From an uncultured Peptoniphilus sp. (lineage in GTDB: Bacteria > Bacillota > Clostridia > Tissierellales > Peptoniphilaceae): DNA of 42,176 bases. Below, piece by piece: positions 16,995 through 24,171 of this stretch. The notes below the pieces were generated by a model, which saw nothing but the letters and a program-made list of their open reading frames with translations, searched no databases and was not told the DNA's origin. Position numbers and translations under genes: made by a program. Numbering within the stretch: position 1 is the first letter of the stretch; each line of letters opens with the position of its first letter. Location of the stretch: the NCBI GenBank assembly GCA_946999425.1, contig CAMQDG010000004.1, positions 1 through 42,176 on the forward strand, written 5' to 3'.

Positions 16995-17443
16995 CCTTTG
17001 AAGAAAATATTTCTAAAGAAAATGAAAACTTAGAAAATTTCAATAAAGAAAGACCAAATGAAAGCGAAGTTGATCTTTATAGAATTGATGAAGTTATGGA
17101 AATTTTAGAAGAACTTTTAGATGAAATACCGGATCAATATTTAAATAATTTAAATGGTGGGGTAATATTAGAAGAAAAAGTTCATTATCACCCTGAGGGA
17201 AATGATTTAATTGTCCTGGGTGCTTATAAGATGGATAATTTAGGAAGACAAATAATAATTTATTATGGGTCTTTTATGAGATTATATTTTTATTTAGACA
17301 GGGAAAGTCTGAAAGAAAAACTAAGAGAAACTTTAAGACATGAACTTAGACACCACCTTGAATTTTTAGCGGGTAACAATGATCTTGTTATAGAAGATGA
17401 AAATTTTATAGAAAATTATAAAAAGGGAAGAGATGTTGAATGA
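16991..17443 (+). CDS. Metallopeptidase family protein (zincin fold)
   Basis: 150 residues. The motif RHELRHHLEF contains HExxH (H117, E118, H121), the zinc-binding signature of zincins, inside a C-terminal helix; the rest is an acidic alpha/beta domain. It fits the small bacterial zincin family PF06262 (minimal metallopeptidases). The substrate is unknown, and the N-terminal 25 residues are low-complexity and acidic. Both gene junctions are ATGA overlaps, so it is translated with the decarboxylase and the J-domain protein. Confidence 0.82.
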   Translation: MTFEENISKENENLENFNKERPNESEVDLYRIDEVMEILEELLDEIPDQYLNNLNGGVILEEKVHYHPEGNDLIVLGAYKMDNLGRQIIIYYGSFMRLYFYLDRESLKEKLRETLRHELRHHLEFLAGNNDLVIEDENFIENYKKGRDVE

Positions 17444-18300
17444 AAAAAATAGCCGGATTATTTTTTAAAGGTCTGGGAAAAATTATAGATTATATATTCA
17501 GATTTTTTATAGGGATAGTGGAACTTTTAATAGATTTTTTTGCAACTGCCAAAAGGGCAATAGGAGCTCTTTTTGCCTTTGGTGGATGCTTTATATTTTT
17601 CCTTATACTAAATCCTTTTTTTGCCTATGCCTTTTTTAATAAGTATAGGGGCCTTACTATCTTTATAATATTGGCCTTCGTTTTTCCCTTTATAGGAACT
17701 ATAAGCGTAAGTTATTTAAAGTATATTCACTATGTTTTAACTGAGTATCTTTTTGATTTAAGTGACTACTATCTTTTAGGAAGGAAGAAAAGTTATTCAA
17801 ACCTTGGAGGTTATAGCGAAAAATATAGGGAAGAGCAAGAAAAAATAAGGAAAGAAAAAGAAAGACAAAGGCAGGAAGAAGAAAAGAAAAGATTTGAAGA
17901 ATCTTTTAAAAGAGGTTTTGGCGGAACCTATTGGACTTTCGGAGAAGATATAAATTTTGAAGATTTATTTGGAGATCAAGGCTACTTTGGAGGTTTTAAT
18001 CAAGGTCAATATCAAAATGGTTCCTATAATCAGGACTATAATCAAAATTATAGGGGACATTACACAAATTATGGGACAGGTTTTAAAACTCAATATGAAG
18101 AAGCTTGCAGGACCTTGGGAATAGAACCAACTTATGATAAATATGAAATAAAACTTGCCTTTAGAAAGGCTGCGAAGAAATACCATCCCGACATAAATAA
18201 GGAAGCGGGAGCAAAAGAAATGTTTCAAAAAGTTAATAATGCTTATGAATTTTTAAATGAAGAAAATATTGAAAGGTATAGGAGGTTAAAAGAGCAATGA
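17440..18300 (+). CDS. Membrane-anchored J-domain protein
   Basis: 286 residues. Two hydrophobic segments (about 43-66 and 71-93) form a hairpin anchor, then a charged KE/RQE-rich coiled coil (125-155), a Gly/Asn/Tyr-rich flexible linker (160-215), and a C-terminal J domain (about 218-286) with the diagnostic HPD at 249-251. J domains stimulate the ATPase of DnaK-type Hsp70s. The reversed layout, with a membrane anchor first and the J domain last, suggests it recruits DnaK to the membrane. No zinc-finger or client-binding domain of DnaJ is present. The gene overlaps both neighbours by four bases. Confidence 0.88.
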   Translation: MKKIAGLFFKGLGKIIDYIFRFFIGIVELLIDFFATAKRAIGALFAFGGCFIFFLILNPFFAYAFFNKYRGLTIFIILAFVFPFIGTISVSYLKYIHYVLTEYLFDLSDYYLLGRKKSYSNLGGYSEKYREEQEKIRKEKERQRQEEEKKRFEESFKRGFGGTYWTFGEDINFEDLFGDQGYFGGFNQGQYQNGSYNQDYNQNYRGHYTNYGTGFKTQYEEACRTLGIEPTYDKYEIKLAFRKAAKKYHPDINKEAGAKEMFQKVNNAYEFLNEENIERYRRLKEQ

Positions 18301-19463
18301 AAGATTTTGTATTTAAAGTAGACACAAAAATTATTTTTGGAGAAAACCAACTAAGTGAACTTGGAAAGGAAATTAAAAAATACGGAAAAAAAGTTTTACT
18401 ATGCTACGGAGGCGGAAGCATTAAGAAAAACGGAATCTATGATGACATAACAGGAGAACTTAAAAAAGACGGTATAGAATATGTGGAACTTAGTGGCATA
18501 GAGCCTAATCCAAGAGTTGACTCTGCAAGAGAAGGACTTAAAATAGCAAGAGAAAATAAGGTTGACTTTATCATTGCAGTAGGAGGAGGATCAGTAGTAG
18601 ACTTGGCAAAATTAATAAGTGGGGCCTATTATTTAGACGTGGATCCTTGGCAAGTAGTCCTTGGCTCATCAAAAATAGAGAAAGCTCTTCCCATAGGAGT
18701 TGTTCTTACTATAGCTGCAACGGGAACGGAAATGGATCCATTCTCAGTAATAACAAATTTGGAAACAAAGGAAAAATTATCTTTTGCCAGTGATTTAGTT
18801 TTACCGGTATTTTCTTTCATGAATCCTAAATATACCTTTACAGTTCCTGAAAAACATACGGTAGCAGGAGTTTGTGACATAATGAGTCACACCATGGAAA
18901 ATTATTTTAGTTTAGGAGATGGCTGCTATTTCCAAAACAAATTATCTGAAGGACTTTTAAAAACCTGTATAAAATATGGTCCTATATTAAAAAAAGATCC
19001 TAAAAATTACGAAGCCAGAGCAAATATTATGTGGGCATCAACTTGGGCGATAAATGGACTTCTTGACAGTGGAAAGTCAACAAGCTGGTCAGTTCACCCT
19101 ATGGAGCATGAATTAAGTGCATTTTTTGATATAACTCATGGAACAGGACTTGCAATTCTTACACCCAGATGGTTGGAACATTGCTTAGATGAAGAAAGAC
19201 AAGAAACAATAGGAAACTTTGCAAGAAATGTCTTTGACGTAAAAGAAGAAGATGACCTTAAAGCAGCTAAAGAAGGAATAAAAAAACTTTATGAATTTTT
19301 TGAAAGCTTGGGAGTTCCTATGAGCCTTAGACAAGTGGGAATAGAAGAAGATAAATTAAAAGAAATGGCGGACCTTGCTGTAGAACATGCAGGAGGAAAA
19401 ATAAAAGGCTTTAAAACCCTTTATGGAGAGGACGTTTATCAAATTTATAAGGCTTCATTTTAA
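18297..19463 (+). CDS. Iron-containing alcohol dehydrogenase (YqhD/BDH type)
   Basis: A 388-residue NAD(P)H-dependent aldehyde/alcohol oxidoreductase. VGGGSVVDLAK (95-105) binds the nucleotide. The metal ligands D194, H198, H267 and H281 (CDIMSH, SVHPMEHEL, ITHGTG) are all intact and match YqhD-type numbering. It likely reduces aldehydes such as butanal or reactive carbonyls. The ATG overlaps the J-protein stop by four bases. It is probably the last strongly coupled gene of the operon. Confidence 0.95.
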   Translation: MKDFVFKVDTKIIFGENQLSELGKEIKKYGKKVLLCYGGGSIKKNGIYDDITGELKKDGIEYVELSGIEPNPRVDSAREGLKIARENKVDFIIAVGGGSVVDLAKLISGAYYLDVDPWQVVLGSSKIEKALPIGVVLTIAATGTEMDPFSVITNLETKEKLSFASDLVLPVFSFMNPKYTFTVPEKHTVAGVCDIMSHTMENYFSLGDGCYFQNKLSEGLLKTCIKYGPILKKDPKNYEARANIMWASTWAINGLLDSGKSTSWSVHPMEHELSAFFDITHGTGLAILTPRWLEHCLDEERQETIGNFARNVFDVKEEDDLKAAKEGIKKLYEFFESLGVPMSLRQVGIEEDKLKEMADLAVEHAGGKIKGFKTLYGEDVYQIYKASF

Positions 19464-19480
19464 TAATAAAGGAGTTAACT

Positions 19481-20083
19481 ATGGCTAATGATTGCTATTT
19501 TGAAGGAAAGATTTTAGGAAAAAAAGAAGAAGTAGAGGAAGTATTTAAGTATTTCACAGAAGCTTATAATTACAATTTATTAAATAAGGAAGAAAAAGCA
19601 TCTGATTTTATAGAACCTAAGGGACCTCATTTTTGGAGAATACATGACTTTAAAACCATGAGCCAAGGGGAAAATGAAAAGGGAGAATTTTTTATTACTT
19701 TTTGTGGAATCTGCGCTTGGTCTTTATTTGCCAGCCTTTTATATGAAGGCTATCAAAAATCTTGGGATGAATATAAAAATAAAGCTTGGTTTAAAGGAAC
19801 CTGTCTTGAAGAAGTTCATAAAAAATTTCCTCATTTAAAAATGGAATTTTTCTCAGAAGAACCGGGAATGAATACATCAGAGCATATTTTAATTGAGGGA
19901 GATTCTTTTATAAATGAATCTGAAGATTTTAAAATTGTCAATTATGAAAGCATAGAAGAAGCAAAAGAAGACGGAATGGAAATAAGCGAAGACATGGTAG
20001 AAGAAGACATTTATGTAAGGCTTCCATCCTGGTATAAATCTGAAGATAATGGACTTTCATACTCCCATTCTTGGAACATATAA
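19481..20083 (+). CDS. YubB/Api92-like ferredoxin-fold protein (tentative)
   Basis: 200 acidic residues. The opening MANDCYFEGKILGKKEEVEEV and the later pattern of a W, then YPxL-like FPHLKMEFFSEEPGM, resemble the ferredoxin-like domain of YubB/Api92-type proteins, common on plasmids and phages and of unknown function. FCGICAWSLFASLL has two close cysteines. AAGGAG precedes the ATG, 17 bases after the alcohol dehydrogenase stop, and a strong terminator follows, so it closes the operon. The family assignment is weak. Possible mobile-element origin. Confidence 0.6.
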   Translation: MANDCYFEGKILGKKEEVEEVFKYFTEAYNYNLLNKEEKASDFIEPKGPHFWRIHDFKTMSQGENEKGEFFITFCGICAWSLFASLLYEGYQKSWDEYKNKAWFKGTCLEEVHKKFPHLKMEFFSEEPGMNTSEHILIEGDSFINESEDFKIVNYESIEEAKEDGMEISEDMVEEDIYVRLPSWYKSEDNGLSYSHSWNI

Positions 20084-20097
20084 AAAATAATATAATT

Positions 20098-20123
20098 TAA
20101 AAGCCCTATAAAAAGGGCTTTTA
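20098..20123 (+). terminator. Terminator of the decarboxylase operon
   Basis: TAAAAGCCCT (20098-20107) and AGGGCTTTTA (20114-20123) form a perfect 10-bp stem with an ATAAAA loop, ending in a short T run. Confidence 0.88.
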
Positions 20124-20212
20124 TTAATATTGAAATCTTTTAGAAAATGTGATAAAAACTATAAAACTCATAAAGTGGAGTAAAAAATATTTTAAAAGGG
20201 AGGCTGGCATAA

Positions 20213-21331
20213 ATGGATTATATATTTATGAATAAAAATGTGCCTATTTTGGATTTTTCAATGATAGAAGGTCATGTTTTAAAAATTAATAAAGTTTTAA
20301 ATCCGGAATACCTTCCTTTTTCTTTAGTTATAAACAAGAAAAGTGGCAAAATAGCAAAATCAGATCTTGAAAAATTTTTCAGATGGAGAGCTATTCCAGA
20401 TACCAGACAAAATTTGGAAGAAATATTGAGGGCAAGTAAGGTAAAAACTCCATATGACTTAAACTTTAAATATTACGGTCTTTCCCTATCAGACCAATAT
20501 TGGATTAAAGAAAAGAAAGAAGAAGTATTTTGGAAGGATATTAATTTTTTTACAAATGATTTTTCCGAGGATTTGGGACAATTAATGGTTGGCAAAGAAG
20601 TTAAAAGCATATCCTTAAAAACCCCAGACAACACAACAGACGGCTGGTTGAAAAAATCATGGGCAAATATAGAAGGTAAAAGAGTCCTTATAAAGGGCGG
20701 ATCCAAACCATATATGCAGGAACCCTTTAATGAAAAAATAGCTTATGAAATAGGAAAGAGTCTTGGTCTTAACCATATAAGATATGATCTGAAAAAAATA
20801 GGAAAAGAATATTTTTCCCTTTGTGAAAATTTTATAGATGAAAACACAGAACTTATTACAGCAAACTCCTTCTTAGCTCCCTTTAAAAAGCCCAACCATA
20901 TATCCTACTATGAATTTATCATAGAAAAGATGGGAGAAGTGGGAGTAAAAGAAGCAAGACGAAAAATGGATGAGCTTATGTATTTAGATTATGTGATTTA
21001 CAACGAAGACAGGCACTATAATAATTTTGGACTAATAAGGGACGTAAATACTCTAAAAATTATAAATCTTGCCCCTATATATGACTCGGGAACAAGTCTT
21101 TTTTATGATACCTCTAGTGAACTTATAAAATATACAAACCCAAAAACAAAGCCATTTTTTGAAAATAGGACAAAGCAGAGAAAGTTAATAAAAGAAGAGA
21201 ATATTCCCAAAACAAATAGGGATGAGATTTATAAAATAATAATAGATGTTTTTTCAGAAAATAAAGAAGTAGAAGAATTTTTTAAAGATAGAAAAGAAGA
21301 AATAGCAAAAAGAATAAGCGAAAAACTTTAA
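20213..21331 (+). CDS. HipA-like protein kinase, solitary
   Basis: 372 residues. A kinase core of HipA type is complete: LIKGG with K161, the NE pair at 173-174, the catalytic loop NEDRHYNNFG (264-273, with D266 and N271), and the metal-binding APIYDSGTSL with D291. The N-terminal 100 residues (DQYWIK, FFTNDFSEDLG) are typical of a clostridial HipA-like family rather than of the classical E. coli HipA toxin. No HipB-type DNA-binding antitoxin gene is next to it, so a toxin role is uncertain; a Ser/Thr kinase of unknown target is a safe description. GGGAGG lies ahead of the ATG, and it has its own terminator. Confidence 0.82.
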   Translation: MDYIFMNKNVPILDFSMIEGHVLKINKVLNPEYLPFSLVINKKSGKIAKSDLEKFFRWRAIPDTRQNLEEILRASKVKTPYDLNFKYYGLSLSDQYWIKEKKEEVFWKDINFFTNDFSEDLGQLMVGKEVKSISLKTPDNTTDGWLKKSWANIEGKRVLIKGGSKPYMQEPFNEKIAYEIGKSLGLNHIRYDLKKIGKEYFSLCENFIDENTELITANSFLAPFKKPNHISYYEFIIEKMGEVGVKEARRKMDELMYLDYVIYNEDRHYNNFGLIRDVNTLKIINLAPIYDSGTSLFYDTSSELIKYTNPKTKPFFENRTKQRKLIKEENIPKTNRDEIYKIIIDVFSENKEVEEFFKDRKEEIAKRISEKL

Positions 21332-21354
21332 ACCGGGTAAAGCCCGGTTTTTTA
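21331..21354 (+). terminator. Terminator after the HipA-like gene
   Basis: AACCGGG (21331-21337), loop TAAAG, CCCGGTT (21343-21349), then a T run. The stem begins with the last base of the stop codon. Confidence 0.9.
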
Positions 21355-21443
21355 ATTAGAAGAATTTGGATTTAATATTTAGTCTATATATTTTTATTTT
21401 TGAATTAGAATTTATTTTAAAAATTTTTACAAATGTTTTTTAC

Positions 21444-21457
21444 GCTATACGTAGAGC
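21444..21457. repeat. Palindromic repeat unit B
   Basis: GCTATACGTAGAGC, a two-mismatch relative of the palindrome core GCTTTACGTAAAGC, followed by ATTTTTAT as in the other copies. Confidence 0.45.
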
Positions 21458-21475
21458 ATTTTTATTTTTAAAAAT

Positions 21476-21520
21476 TTTCAATTGAAATTTTTTCTGAATT
21501 TTTTCTTTTTCATTTTTTAT
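21476..21520. repeat. Direct repeat box, first copy
   Basis: Starts with the palindrome TTTCAATTGAAA and ends TCTTTTTCATTTTTT. It matches 21650-21697 in order and spacing of blocks (TTTCAATTGA, TCTG, ATTT, TCTTTTTCATTTTTT), 174 bases apart. Confidence 0.55.
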
Positions 21521-21533
21521 ATTACATACATAA

Positions 21534-21582
21534 CGCGAGGGGGACTAATGGACTTGCGATTGTCCCTAACGTCCCCCTCGCG
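21534..21582. repeat. GC-rich 12-bp hairpin
   Basis: CGCGAGGGGGAC (21534-21545) and GTCCCCCTCGCG (21571-21582) are perfect complements. Within the 25-base loop, GGAC (21550-21553) can pair with GTCC (21562-21565). It stands out sharply from the AT-rich surroundings, and no T run makes it a normal terminator. Confidence 0.7.
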
Positions 21583-21621
21583 GCTCCCCCTCCTTACCCC
21601 TCGAAACGCTTTTTAAAGGTG

Positions 21622-21639
21622 GAAAAGCTTACGCTTTTC
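21622..21639. repeat. Short hairpin in repeat region
   Basis: GAAAAGC (21622-21628), loop TTAC, GCTTTTC (21633-21639): a perfect 7-bp stem between the GC-rich hairpin and the second direct-repeat box. Confidence 0.5.
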
Positions 21640-21649
21640 ATTCCTATTG

Positions 21650-21697
21650 TTTCAATTGAGGTTGAATCTGTATTTATTCTTTTTCATTTTTTTATTT
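21650..21697. repeat. Direct repeat box, second copy
   Basis: TTTCAATTGAGG followed by TCTGTATTTATTC and a TTTTTCATTTTTTT tract. Aligns with 21476-21520 with a few substitutions. Confidence 0.55.
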
Positions 21698-21743
21698 TGT
21701 TTCCAATTATTAATTTGCGGGGGTTTACTTTTGTGGGCTCTAG

Positions 21744-21761
21744 GGACCGGTTTACCGGTCC
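21744..21761. repeat. GC hairpin GGACCGG/CCGGTCC
   Basis: Perfect 7-bp stem with a TTTA loop. Its left part, TAGGGACCGGTT (21741-21752), occurs inverted as the first 12 bases of the window. Confidence 0.65.
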
Positions 21762-21813
21762 GCGTGTATAACGTGGGAGAAAAAACATTGCATTTTTTAT
21801 AAATTATTTTTTT

Positions 21814-21831
21814 ATGCTTTACGTAAAGCAT
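21814..21831. repeat. Palindromic repeat unit C (perfect)
   Basis: ATGCTTTACGTAAAGCAT, a perfect 18-base palindrome. With its left flank to 21762 it matches 154-222 inverted. Confidence 0.7.
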
Positions 21832-21999
21832 TTTTTTATATTTTTTTAAATTTACATTTTATTTATTTATAATTTTTATTTTTATGAAAAAAATTTTATT
21901 TTTCTCTTGCTTTTTTATGAGAGATTTTATATAATTTCAAAGCTAAATAAAAACACTGGCTATTTTTAAGGATTTTTTAAAGTTTTTTCTTATTAATCC

Positions 22000-22028
22000 T
22001 TGATTTTAGCTTATTTTTTGTGTATAAT
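22000..22028 (+). promoter_or_regulatory. Promoter of the S10 ribosomal protein operon
   Basis: A -35 TTGATT (22000-22005), exactly 17 bases, and a perfect -10 TATAAT (22023-22028). Predicted start near 22035. This is the best sigma-A-type promoter in the window and fits a highly expressed operon of about 14 kb with no other clear promoter inside it. Confidence 0.85.
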
Positions 22029-22034
22029 ATTTAA

Positions 22035-22221
22035 GCGTTTGAAATAAAACTTAATGCGATGAAGTCGTAGGTTGCTTGAATTCTTGCGGAAAAAGAGAAT
22101 TATAAGGTAATTACGACGGAGAAGTCCAAAATGATTTGGGCAGGGTTATTTTTTCCAAACACTTCGGACACACCGGGGTGCGTTTATCTATAACCCCACT
22201 CGCGAATACGAGGAGGTAAAA
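22035..22221 (+). ncRNA. Structured 5' leader of the S10 operon
   Basis: About 187 bases of leader. GTCGTA (22064-22069) pairs with TACGAC (22112-22117) around an inner stem near GAATTCTT/AAGAGAATT. GGGTTAT (22143-22149) is complementary to ATAACCC (22190-22196), competing with GGGGT/ACCCC (22175-22179 and 22193-22197). Such alternative folds are expected of a leader that regulates by ribosomal protein binding, as L4 does in other bacteria. Which protein binds here is unknown. Confidence 0.6.
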
Positions 22222-22539
22222 ATGTCAAGTAATAGCAAACAAAAAATCAGAATCAGACTTAAGGCTTATGATCATGAACTTCTTGATAATTCTGCAAAGA
22301 GAATTGTTGAAGCTTCTAAGGCTACAGGTGCTGTTGTTTCAGGACCTATTCCACTTCCAACTGAGAAGGAAGTTGTTACAATTTTAAGAGCTGTTCATAA
22401 GTATAAGGATTCCAGAGAACAATTTGAGCAAAGAACTCATAAAAGACTTATCGACATTATTGGTCCTAACCAAAAGACTGTTGATGCTCTTATGAAGTTA
22501 AATTTGCCTGCCGGTGTTGATATTGAAATTAAGCTGTAA
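22222..22539 (+). CDS. rpsJ: 30S ribosomal protein S10
   Basis: 105 residues; KIRIRLKAYDHELLD and the C-terminal HKRLIDIIGPNQKTVDALMKLNLPAG region are highly diagnostic. S10 sits in the head of the small subunit and also forms the NusB-S10 antitermination pair. It opens the supercluster, 12 bases after GAGGAGG-type ribosome binding sequence. Followed by 60 bases to rplC, the largest gap in the front half of the operon. Confidence 0.98.
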   Translation: MSSNSKQKIRIRLKAYDHELLDNSAKRIVEASKATGAVVSGPIPLPTEKEVVTILRAVHKYKDSREQFEQRTHKRLIDIIGPNQKTVDALMKLNLPAGVDIEIKL

Positions 22540-22599
22540 TAATTGTTCTTTATATGATTACATTTGTAATCCGCTGTAAATTTTAGGAGGTGTAGAAAT

Positions 22600-23232
22600 T
22601 TGAAATTTCTAATTGGCCGTAAAATCGGCATGACTCAACTTTTTGACGAAGATGGTACAGTTACTCCTGTAACGGTTATTGAAGCTGAACCCAATAAAGT
22701 CGTTCAAAAGAAAACTGTTGAAACTGATGGTTATAACGGTATTCAAATTGCTGCAGGCAAGGTGAAAGAAAAGAATGTTAACAAACCTTTAAAGGGTCAC
22801 TTTGATAAGGCTAATGTTGAGTATAAAAGATATTTAAATGAATTTAGAACTGATGATGTAGATTCTTACAATGTCGGTGATGAAATGAAGGTTGACTTAT
22901 TCGCTAAGGGCGAATTTGTTGATATTACCGGAACTTCTAAGGGTAGGGGAACTCAAGGTGTTGTTACTCGTCACGGTTTTGGACGTGGACGTGAAACTCA
23001 CGGTTCAAAATTCCACAGAATGCCCGGTGGTATGGGTGCTGCAACTTATCCTGGAAAGGTTTTTAAAAACCATAGGATGGCAGGAAAGACTGGTAATGAA
23101 CGTGTTACTGTTCAAAACCTTTTAGTTGTAAGAGTTGATGTAGATAAGAACTTAATTTTTGTCAAGGGTGCTGTTCCAGGACCTAAGAAGGGCAAAGTTA
23201 TAGTTAAGTCTACGGTTAAGTCCGGTAAGTAA
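22600..23232 (+). CDS. rplC: 50S ribosomal protein L3
   Basis: 210 residues starting at a TTG codon (22600), chosen because AGGAGG lies at the right distance and no ATG is suitable; KFLIGRKIGMTQLFDEDG is the usual N-terminus. The loop GRGRETHGSKFHRMPGGMGAATYPG reaches the peptidyl transferase centre. L3 starts assembly of the large subunit. The TTG start may tune its output. Confidence 0.98.
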   Translation: MKFLIGRKIGMTQLFDEDGTVTPVTVIEAEPNKVVQKKTVETDGYNGIQIAAGKVKEKNVNKPLKGHFDKANVEYKRYLNEFRTDDVDSYNVGDEMKVDLFAKGEFVDITGTSKGRGTQGVVTRHGFGRGRETHGSKFHRMPGGMGAATYPGKVFKNHRMAGKTGNERVTVQNLLVVRVDVDKNLIFVKGAVPGPKKGKVIVKSTVKSGK

Positions 23233-23243
23233 GGAGGATTGTC

Positions 23244-23867
23244 ATGACAAAAATTAATGTTGTTAATATGGAAGGAAATCCTGTTGAAGAAATCGAACTT
23301 AATAGCGATATTTTTGATGTTGAAATAAATGAGCATGTTGTCTATCTTGTTGTTAAAAATATTTTAGCTAACAAAAGACAAGGAACTCATTCTGCTAAGA
23401 CTCGCGCTGAAGTGCGTGGGGGTGGAAGAAAGCCTTGGAGACAAAAGGGAACAGGTCGTGCTCGTCAAGGTAGTATAAGATCTCCTCAATGGAGAGGCGG
23501 CGGTGTTGTTTTTGCAAAGAAACCAAGAGACTATTCTTACACTACTCCGAAGAAGGTTAGAAGACTTGCTCTTAAATCAGTGCTTACTTCAAAGGTTCAA
23601 GATGGAGAACTTATTGTTGTTGACGATATTAAGATGGATTCTATTAAGACTAAGGACTTCGCTAATTTCCTTAAAAATGTAAAAGCAAACAAGAAAACTT
23701 ACCTTGTTACTGATGAACATAATAAGAATGTTTACCTTTCAGCAAGAAATGTTGAGGGTGTTAATGTAGCTGAAGCAAGACTTATAAATGTTTATGATAT
23801 TTTAAATTCTGATTCACTTATTATTTCTAAGGCTGCACTTAACACAATTAGTGAGGTGTTTAACTGA
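23244..23867 (+). CDS. rplD: 50S ribosomal protein L4
   Basis: 207 residues; the internal loop KTRAEVRGGGRKPWRQKGTGRARQGS lines the nascent peptide exit tunnel. In other bacteria L4 can bind the S10 leader to regulate its own operon, a possible link to the leader at 22035-22221. AAGGAGG precedes the ATG. Its stop overlaps the rplW start (TGATG). Confidence 0.98.
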   Translation: MTKINVVNMEGNPVEEIELNSDIFDVEINEHVVYLVVKNILANKRQGTHSAKTRAEVRGGGRKPWRQKGTGRARQGSIRSPQWRGGGVVFAKKPRDYSYTTPKKVRRLALKSVLTSKVQDGELIVVDDIKMDSIKTKDFANFLKNVKANKKTYLVTDEHNKNVYLSARNVEGVNVAEARLINVYDILNSDSLIISKAALNTISEVFN

Positions 23868-24157
23868 TGAATAAATTTGATGTTATTATAAAACCAGTTG
23901 TTACTGAAAAGAGTATGGCGGAAATTGAAAACAACAAGTACACTTTTAAGGTTGCTAAGAATGCTACTAAACCAGAAATTAAAAGTGCTGTTGAAGAAAT
24001 TTTCAATGTAAAGGTTGAAAAAGTTACTACTATGAATGTTCGTGGCAAAAAGAAAAGACAAGGTGCCACTTTTGGATTTACACCTTCTTGGAAAAAAGCC
24101 ATTGTTAAATTAAAAGAAGGTTCAAATCCTATTGAATTCTTCGATAACATTCAATGA
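23867..24157 (+). CDS. rplW: 50S ribosomal protein L23
   Basis: 96 residues; IIKPVVTEKSMAEIENNKYTF is diagnostic. L23 lies at the exit tunnel and docks trigger factor and SRP. The ATG shares a base with the rplD stop codon, so translation is coupled. Confidence 0.97.
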   Translation: MNKFDVIIKPVVTEKSMAEIENNKYTFKVAKNATKPEIKSAVEEIFNVKVEKVTTMNVRGKKKRQGATFGFTPSWKKAIVKLKEGSNPIEFFDNIQ

Positions 24158-24171
24158 GAAGGAGGTAAATA

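Larger units (their letters stand above)
21332..22221. other. Long non-coding, palindrome-rich region before the ribosomal operon
   Basis: About 890 bases without a credible gene. In order it holds a terminator (21331-21354), a near-palindrome (21444-21457), a direct-repeat box (21476-21520), a GC-rich hairpin (21534-21582), a 7-bp hairpin (21622-21639), the second direct-repeat box (21650-21697), a 7-bp GC hairpin (21744-21761), a perfect palindrome (21814-21831), the rpsJ promoter (22000-22028) and the leader (22035-22221). The repeats resemble, inverted, the sequence at 1-240. Confidence 0.7.

Noticed and set aside
21332..22000. Insertion sequence or integron in the large gap
   Set aside because: No transposase or integrase ORF, no matching terminal repeats with target duplications. 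Only short palindromes are visible.
22035..22221. T-box or known riboswitch in the rpsJ leader
   Set aside because: No T-box motif (GGTGGnACCGCG), no specifier loop and no riboswitch core. A ribosomal protein leader fits better.
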